From Brevipalpus yothersi (lineage: Eukaryota; Arthropoda; Arachnida; Trombidiformes; Tenuipalpidae): a DNA stretch of 64,000 bases. Location of the stretch: assembly GCA_003956705.1 (NCBI GenBank), contig QZCP01000357.1:124001-188000 (forward strand). Reading direction: 5' to 3'. The stretch's first letter is position 1. Each line of letters starts with the position of its first letter. Position numbers and translations under genes: made by a program. Positions 56,744-64,000 of this stretch are shown here, piece by piece. The notes under the pieces were generated by a model that saw only the letters and a list, made by a program, of their open reading frames with translations, was not told the DNA's origin and searched no databases.

Positions 56744-59700
56744 ATGAGCATAGGTGAAAAAATCAATGCTAACGCATCTGGTGAGTATGCCCACACATAT
56801 ACACACATACATATAGTGTATGTAGACACACACATACACAATGAGAATTGATACTGATATGTTCTACTATTGTCGATATAATTGTGCACCACTGGTGTGC
56901 TATTTTGATCATATCGATGATTGTAGAACAATTAGGAGTGTCTTGTTCTCGTGATAGGCTCTACGTGGACATCACTAATGGATTGCATTTGTTTTTTTAT
57001 AGGTAAAAGAGCGCGCTATAAGATGGGCCTATCACTTAGCGATGAGAAAGATAGTCCTAATAAGAGATTTAAAAATGGTTTGTTTGGCACTTTGTTCTGT
57101 TTTTATAATTTTTTATCAAGTTTTCCAGCTTTATGTTGTATACTGATTGTTATTTTGCTTGAAAATTCTCAGATTTATCTGCTATAATGGGCGATGTATC
57201 GTCTCTTAAAAAGAACCGAATTTATAATTATGGCTGTACCAAAAAGCCAGCTGAGCTGTTTCGCAAAGATCTTATATCAGCTATGAAGATGGCTGATGGT
57301 GAGCAGCTCGCTAGAGAAGATTATCTATTGATCACCGATTCATGGAAAGAAGAATGGGAGAAAGGAGTACAGGTACCGGTTAACCCAGATTCATTACCAG
57401 AGCCCAGATTCCGATGTATCAAAGTCAAAGAAGAAAATGATTCCTCTCATGATTCTAGTAAAAATCGACCACGAAAGTTTAAAAAGGTAAGCTTCCCAAA
57501 TCACTTCCTGGAAGGTCTTCAAGATCTATCACTCGACATTCCTTCATTCATCTTCCCAATACTGATGCATCTATATATTGCGCCTTCGACAACCTCCCCC
57601 CCACTCTAGGTGGAGACCGATTTCGATTGCTATGGCCATTATGAATTAGATCTTCTTGATCTATGTTGGCTTCAATCATTGCAAGAAACTGATGAATCTA
57701 TTAGACTCTCGGAAGAATTTGTAGAAAGTCTCATAAATGAATTAGAGCATCATTGTGCTCGTAATATGAAGGCTAAGCAAGTAGGGATCGAATACGATGA
57801 TCACGTTCTATGTGGTGTCTGTAGAAGGTATGTATTACCACTCTTATTTTTAATCATTCTGGTGACTGATGCTCATTTGATATTGTTTTGAAGCCCTGAT
57901 GCTGAGGATGGAAACGAAATGGTTTTCTGTGATTCTTGTAATATATGTGTACATCAGGCATGCTATGGCATCACTCACATACCTGATGGCGAGTGGTTAT
58001 GTCGTCCATGTAAAGAATTGGGCTATCAGAAGGACCTTTCTTGTGTATTGTGTCCAATCACGGGTGGGGCTTTGAAGCCGACTACAAATCAAGGTGAATG
58101 GGCTCATGTATCATGTGCACTCTGGATACCAGAAGTAAGCTAGCCATTCCTCCAATCAAAACTTTTTTCTAATTAAATGTTTGAATCTCTCAGGTTAATA
58201 TTGGATGCCCGAAAATGATGGAGCCAATTACCAGAATTAAACAAATTTCTCAAATGAGATGGAATTTATTATGTTCTATTTGTAAAATAAAGAAAGGCGC
58301 GCCAATACAGTGCTCGGTAAGCATCAAATTTTTCAACTGCTCTGATTTGTCTGAACGCTTGGTTTTGTCCATCTCACAAAATTGTGCTTTTTTCTATAGG
58401 TCAGTACATGTAAGGTTGCGTATCATGTCTCCTGTGCTTTTAATGCCAAACTTAAGATGAAGGCAGTAGCAATAGACGATAAAAAAGGGGTTAAATTGAA
58501 ATCATATTGCAACAAGCATTCTAATCATGGCGATGACAGCGGGACTGATCTCGCCCACAGGTGAGACTTTCTCTTTCTTCGAAATAATTGGTCATTTAAT
58601 CTTGATTTCTCGTAATTTTATGTAGCCCAACTTCACCTACAAGTGAGACCAAAGGATCTGAAGAAACAGCTACCTATTTAGAACCATCGAATGTATCTGA
58701 TAATGATGACTCAGGTTATGAATTTTGGAAATATATAGATATCAATCAGATTCATCAAGAGGTGAGACTCATCAGGCTCGTTTTTATTCTATTTTGATGA
58801 TAATCTTTTTTTATATTTTCAGTTTTTACCTTTCTTGCAAGAGAAATATCCGAATTCATCAAAGGAAGTTTTGATAATGTACATAGATCTAGTGCTACAG
58901 TATTGGAAACTTAAGCGAATAACTAACTGTGGAACTCCTCTCATCCGAATGATAAGCTCCGCCTCTCTAGAGCGTCTCAAGATGCAGCAACATGCTGGAA
59001 TACTTAGGTTCCGTGTAGACCTCGAGCGGATAAGAAATCTCAGTTATATGCTTTGTAGACGAGAAAAAATTAAACGAAACTGGATTCGTACTCATCAGTC
59101 AACAATTGAGGCAGCTCTAACTTTCGCTACCGGTCAGCCTTTACCTAACATTGATAGCAATGGTGATGCGTCCCCATCCTCATCACCGAAAGAGATCAAA
59201 TCGGCAACACCTTTAGAAGAGCGAGTTAAACTCGCCAAGGACATCATAAACTCAAGTATAATATACGATAAGCCCACAGAGGAGTTCAAGAATAAACCCA
59301 AAATTTTACTTAAAAAATTGAGGGCAATTAACCGGAATGATAATGAAAAATGGAAAAGACTCCGCCCCAACCCCTACGCCAAATTTTATCTTCAAAGGCG
59401 AAGTGAGATACAAGAAAAGGCTCCGAGAAGTCCACTTAATGGGTCTCATAATAAATGTTCACCTAATCAAGTGGCAGTGAATGGCTTTCCAGTTTCATCA
59501 TCCTCATTACCACTGAGAAGTCGAACTGTTCCATTAAATCATTCACCTAAATCTTCCGAATCTGAGGCTGTTCTCAAAGAGAAGAGTGTAGTAAAATCGA
59601 ATAACCAATTACAAATCAACTCCAAGAGTCAAGATGTTATTAAAGAGAAAGCAACTCACAACTTTGCTGTCCTCACAAGGGCAGCAGCTCTGATTGGTTA

Positions 59701-60169
59701 CAGAATTCCTAAAAAGAAACATGCAACTGACCAACAAGGTAAGTGTTGTACATAATTTTGATCTACAATTTTCTAATAGTTCTTCCCAACAGATTCTGAT
59801 CAGATACGTCGTCTCAAATCTAATCTCTCCATAAGTCCTTTCAAAAATTCTCACAACGATTTGAGGTAAGATTTTTCATAATTTCTTCACTGGGTTTATG
59901 TCCATGTATGGGTGTTTGCTTTTATCCAAGATACACTCGGTGGGATTCCTTTTGGATGCTCAACCAGTTATTTCCACTCTTTTCGAATTGTCGATGGTGT
60001 CAATCATTTTCCCGTTAATGGTAATTAATTTGAATTAATCCTCATTTTTCTCAGGGCAAATCGAGCTCAAAATCGACACTTTTTAAGAAAGCATCCAATG
60101 GAAGATAGTTTTAAAGGTAATAGTGATAGGTTCGAGAAGAGAAGATCATTCATGCCGAGACGCTTTTGA
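56744..60169 (+). CDS. JADE: JADE-family PHD-finger scaffold of the HBO1 acetyltransferase complex
   Basis: A nuclear chromatin reader that bridges the HBO1 (KAT7) histone acetyltransferase to nucleosomes. Eleven exons (56744-56780, 57003-57077, 57173-57486, 57610-57827, 57894-58134, 58194-58316, 58400-58560, 58626-58761, 58823-59738, 59793-59865, 60055-60169) join in phase to 802 aa. The Epl1-like N-terminus has [33 protein letters not shown] and later [15 protein letters not shown]1 (about 210-258) reads [36 protein letters not shown]. The extended PHD (about 268-380) reads [45 protein letters not shown] and SYCNKH. After it come [12 protein letters not shown] and [19 protein letters not shown], as in JADE proteins. 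The C-terminus is basic and Ser-rich. Drosophila rhinoceros is the closest insect counterpart. The short first two exons are the least certain part. Confidence 0.92.
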
Positions 60170-60917
60170 TAAAAAGCTTCTCAAAACCTCGCTATTGCTT
60201 CATATATCGTTCAAATTTCAACTCATCGTCACCTGGTCAAACCAGACTCCATTTCTACCTCTCGATTGGACCCACATTTTTATGTGAGATTGCCTGACAG
60301 TGTGTTGCCAGCATTTTTTTTCTGAATCAGGAAAATTGTGCGAGATATTCATAATGCCACTTGCATCAAGTGTGATATAGCTAGATAATTGCTAAAATCT
60401 GTAATTGTTTAAGTCTCCATCATGAGTCAGACTTGCTAATTTAAGCTGATTTAATTGTTCAAATCATCACTTAAACCCTGTAAATAATTTTCTTGTAAAT
60501 TATCATCCCCATCATCATCAATTTACACCTGAATTGTGGTGATTTAGTTTTCATCATCAATTGAGTGTGGGACTTCTGAAAGAAAACAACTTGAAATCGA
60601 ATTACAGATATATTTACAACTCTGTTGTAAGATTTTGTGATGATAGCACCTTGCTTCAAGGTGCTTGTGAGTAAAGCAGTTTAAGAAGATACTTGTCCCT
60701 TGATTCTACCTCCACTACACTTCTCGTGATCCCAATCCTTTTCCCAAAGAATTTATATATATTCTCAGCGGATTGAGAAACTCAGACATAGAAGGTAATT
60801 CAATCTAGTCTACTTTATTAACTCAATTTTCTTCCAGTTTCCAACAAAACAGAAACCTTATCGAAAAATTGAAAGAGAAGTTGAGTCTATTTACACTATA
60901 GATTACATTTAGATTAA
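60170..60917. other. Convergent 3' region of JADE and SDHAF2
   Basis: About 750 nt of AT-rich DNA between two convergent stop codons. It probably consists of their 3' untranslated regions. No gene is seen. Confidence 0.65.
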
Positions 60918-61358
60918 TCAATATAGGCTTGGTTGTCGAGTTCTATTCTCTTTGGATGTATTTTTTGCATGCTCTTTGAGCAAATTCATCACATCATTAT
61001 TGAACTCGTTTGGCGTATCTTTCTTTCCAACGACCCAATAGTACAAATCCCAGTCATTAGATGGACTGTTAATCAATGCATCATACAGATCCAGCTCTTG
61101 ATCGGTAAAATTATCCAAATATCGACGTGCAAAGGTACTCAAAAGCAGATCATTTTCCAACATTCCTCTCTTTCGGCTTTGATATAACAAACGAGCTCTC
61201 TTGGTATCCATATCTTCATTGAACCGCTGATAAGTTGGTATGTCTGGAATGTCCACAGGATGTCGAGTACACACACACCGCATCACCATAGGATTGATAG
61301 CGCTGGGTATCTTTTGGGATAAGCTGGTGGAAAATTGAATCACACCTCTAGAAAACAT
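60918..61358 (-). CDS. SDHAF2: Succinate dehydrogenase assembly factor 2
   Basis: A mitochondrial matrix protein that promotes covalent attachment of FAD to the SDHA subunit of complex II. A single exon encodes 146 aa, a little shorter than human SDHAF2. The first 30 residues ([20 protein letters not shown]) are basic and Ser-rich like a mitochondrial presequence. The conserved core reads [20 protein letters not shown] (with the family RGMLE motif), [20 protein letters not shown], and ends [13 protein letters not shown]. The ATG at 61356-61358 is used because it begins the presequence. It converges on JADE. It is intact. Confidence 0.95.
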   Translation of the reverse strand: MFSRGVIQFSTSLSQKIPSAINPMVMRCVCTRHPVDIPDIPTYQRFNEDMDTKRARLLYQSRKRGMLENDLLLSTFARRYLDNFTDQELDLYDALINSPSNDWDLYYWVVGKKDTPNEFNNDVMNLLKEHAKNTSKENRTRQPSLY

Positions 61359-63045
61359 TTTATCACTATCTTGAGATTACTATTTTTTACAACAAACAAT
61401 CGATATGTTCCACTAGATCATAGGTCATAGATTGTATTAGAACGAAAGAAGTTTCGATCAACACTAACAAAATTCTGACAATTTAAACCAGAATTCTGGT
61501 TAACACCACCAGTTTCTGAGCGTCACCTGGTGATGTGACTTTTTATGGGATATCGAACTGATGGCATCTTCTACATTTGTGCTGGGAAACGAATATGGCT
61601 TAGAACTTTGTTTTTTAGTGAGAAAAATTGATCAAACCTCAGTCTGAACGCATTAGCAGCTGCAAGAAATTCGCTGGAAAACCTCAGCTATGAATGATCT
61701 TCGAACTCTATGAACCGTTAGTTTCTAGTAATTTTTTTTATCATAATCTAATGTTTTTTCTTTTAGTTTCCATAGATCCTTATGTGCTATTGAATCGATT
61801 GAATGTCGAAACAATAAGATGGTATACCCTTAGAGGAGACAAGGAGGATGGAAAGGACGAGAAGAGCGAAAAACTTGAGCCGAGATGGACGAGATCTGGT
61901 ACTCTTTCTCGATTGCGAAGATCTTTATAATCACAGGATTTTCTTATATGTCGATTTTTTTCACTCGAGTTATCATGTTATAGTTGAACCAAAGCACCGA
62001 TTCTAAAGTACAAAAATTAAGAAACCTCTCCTTGATGAGTTGTCATTATTTTTGACGATAATTCTTCTCTTGTTTATTTATCTTTGCTCATTTTTTCATT
62101 CCTGAATCTCATATTCTTCAGAAAGTTGAAAAATTCAGTCCTTCACCAGATCCCCTGTTCTCATTTGGTGAATTTTTTCATGTAAACTCGTTGAGTATCT
62201 ATCCATTGTTTCATATCCATTCAGTTGACAATTTTCTCAGAAAATTTTCACACGAAATTCTATAAAATGCAAATGAAATTCGCAAAAAATGGTAAATTCC
62301 TTTCTCTATTTATCACAGTTTCCTCATCGTCGAAATAAAAACTGTTTTCACTCCATCAGATTTCTCATCATATGTGTCCTTCCATTGCTCGAGTCAGCCA
62401 AGTGAGCAACAGGTAAATATCCAAGAGGCATTGACTACAGCAAAACAAAAACCATGTTGCTTGATAGTTAATCAGAGACTCATTAGGAACGATAGATAGA
62501 GAAAAAGCTTGAGGGCATTTAAAAAGCTTTACATTCAGGGTCGACTCTCTGAGAAAATTGACCATTTCTACCTGATACTTTTATAATTATTTTTTTGTGG
62601 CCAGATTCAAATTATCTGGCCAAAAATATATGTTATTTTGCATGAACAAATTTCTCAAAAACGTAATTCTCAGAGTCCTGTGAACAAATTTAAATTAAGG
62701 TCATCCAGAATAATCATGTGAAACCGAAAAAAAACTGGCTCTTCAATATAGCTTTTTTATGATGATAAGATGGAAAAAAGTAAGAGAGAGAGAATAGAGA
62801 CACATTACTAGCCAGTCAGTTGAAATTCTATGATTTTATTTTATATCTGTTGACTAACCGGTTCTTGAGGTGCCAATCGAGACTAGTCTCTGAATACTAT
62901 CATGTGAATTCCAAATATTTTTCCATTTCACTTAGATTGCCCCAAGTTTGTCTTACCTTGTGTGGGATAAGAAGTGTATATGAGAATTTGTGTTTTCGTT
63001 CATGATTGAAACTTTTTTTGTGACTTTTCTTTTTGACCAAATAAA
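61359..63045. other. Intergenic, one doubtful coding patch
   Basis: About 1.7 kb between divergent SDHAF2 and the right-edge gene. Open patches at 61562-61640 (starting MASSTFVLGNEYGLEL) and 61767-61930 (after TTCTTTTAG; contains DPYVLLNRLNVETIRWYTL) could be exons of a small gene, but I found no splice combination that joins them in one frame. The remainder shows nothing. Confidence 0.5.
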
Positions 63046-63901
63046 ATGAATTTTAATTATCATATTTTTTTGGCTACTTTATTGACCGTATTATTGCTCA
63101 TATCTATTGGTGAATGTCAACGGAAAAACAAATGGAGGAAACAAAAAAATAGTAAAAAAGATTGTAATCTGAAATCACTCGAAAAATGTTTCAATACGAT
63201 CGATGAGAAAAAGAAGGATCCAACTCGACATCTGATTCTCAAAACAGCCGATGGTCTTGATGAAATATGTCGGTAGGTTATCTGAAATTCTGTTGATGAA
63301 GGGTGAAAATTCCATGAAAAATTTTCTTTTCTCTCATGATAAAGTGATTCTCAAGACGTGATATCGTGCATGAAGAAACATATTGAACAGTGTGGAACAC
63401 CTTTGCACTACGAATTCTTGGACTTTCTCACAGAATATTTGATTCGATCATTGGATTTGACCTGTAAACCTGGTTCCATCAGAAATGGTGAGAAGAAAAA
63501 ATTTGATCCTACAAGTTGAACGAACTTCATCACGAGAACCTCTCTTCACTCTCACTTTTATCCAGGATTCTTGGCTAACTCTGCATGTATTGCAACCAAA
63601 GTTCTGGATTCAGCAGATTACAAGACAGAATGTAGCCGACCATTTCAGGCTTTAGTCTCAGCCCTCAAGCCGGAAGATGACACCGAAAACCGATGGGGAT
63701 CGGCCTGTTGTGCTTTCACCAAGTATAAGGACTGTGCGGACAAGTGAGTTACCATTTTATAGATCGAGATGAACTTTTTCAATCGAATCAGATAATTGAA
63801 CATTATTTATCATGACCAAAACTCTTCTAGAAAATTGGAGAAAACTTGTGGAGCAGAGGCCAAGGAAGCTTTTCAAAAATTCCGGGATGATGGAATAGGA
63901 A
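63046..63901 (+). CDS. Secreted cysteine-containing protein (partial, continues past right edge)
   Basis: Four exons are visible (63046-63272, 63345-63487, 63566-63743, 63831-63901), ending at phase 1 with a GTAAGT donor, so at least one more exon lies outside the window. The 206 codons begin with a signal peptide (MNFNYHIFLATLLTVLLLIS, then IGEC). The mature part is Lys-rich and has spaced cysteines in CNLKSLEKCFNT, DEICR, VISCMKKHIEQCG, DLTCKPG, SACIAT, TECSRPF, WGSACCAFTKYKDCADK and EKTCG. The pattern of an even set of cysteines in helical segments is reminiscent of arthropod hemolymph glycoproteins of the 27-kDa (DUF1397) type, but this is a weak resemblance and no function is assigned. 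Confidence 0.75.
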
Positions 63902-64000
63902 GTAAGTATCTGAAAAATATCAATTTTTTTGTTGTCGAGCAATTTTGATGTGAGAGATAAAAAGAGAGACCGAAAGAAAGAGAGAGAGAGAGAGAGATGG
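63902..64000. other. Intron of the right-edge gene with GA-rich end
   Basis: Begins with GTAAGT and ends the window in a GA tract (63978-63998). Confidence 0.7.

Overview
The window is a stretch of nuclear DNA from an arthropod, most likely a mite or another small-genome chelicerate. The evidence is spliceosomal genes with very short GT-AG introns (many of 55-150 nt), AT-rich intergenic DNA, abundant (GA)n/(TC)n microsatellites, and orthologues of arthropod-type genes (E93/Mblk-1, TTD14, a CD36-family receptor). The species was not identified. There is no bacterial-type operon, no CRISPR array and no recognisable transposase or reverse transcriptase. All gene models were built by hand from splice signals, reading phase and remembered family motifs; no search was run.

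Left part (1-18.6 kb). The 5' half of a low-complexity, probably regulatory, protein runs off the left edge on the minus strand. Next come PIG-A (GPI anchor synthesis), TTD14, a purine nucleoside phosphorylase (PNP1), DNAJC16 (minus strand), the sigma subunit of the AP-1 clathrin adaptor, and a second PNP (PNP2). This block is heavily rearranged. The PIG-A/DNAJC16 tail-to-tail junction occurs three times: intact PIG-A with a broken DNAJC16 (4.7-5.4 kb), two broken tails (8.3-8.6 kb), and a broken PIG-A tail with intact DNAJC16 (10.0-13.1 kb). This looks like duplication followed by reciprocal loss.

Middle left (18.6-29 kb). A decayed cereblon gene lies on the minus strand. An ML-domain (GM2-activator-like) lipid-binding protein follows. 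An 897-bp, nearly identical second copy of the cereblon 5' half plus its upstream DNA ends exactly at the start codon of a four-finger C2H2 gene. The next 4 kb hold nothing I can name, and then there is a foldback element flanked by GA and TC tracts.

Middle right (29-51.5 kb). A complete CD36/SCARB receptor is followed by two minus-strand secreted-protein genes. One encodes a 108-aa histidine-rich peptide. The other encodes a 423-aa protein with a Tyr/Pro/Gln-rich region joined to a Cu/Zn-superoxide-dismutase fold that keeps all zinc ligands but has lost two of the four copper ligands. E93/Mblk-1 occupies 40.5-51.5 kb, with an LCOR-like N-terminus in two far-upstream exons, a PLDLS motif and two pipsqueak helix-turn-helix domains; its first introns are full of GA/TC tracts.

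Right part (51.5-64 kb). About 5 kb of microsatellite-rich intergenic DNA precedes JADE (PHD-finger scaffold of the HBO1 acetyltransferase complex). Then come SDHAF2 (flavinylation of succinate dehydrogenase) on the minus strand and the first four exons of a cysteine-containing secreted protein running off the right edge. The neighbours do not form a pathway, but the window is rich in gene-duplication debris and has two adjacent secreted proteins with metal-site features.
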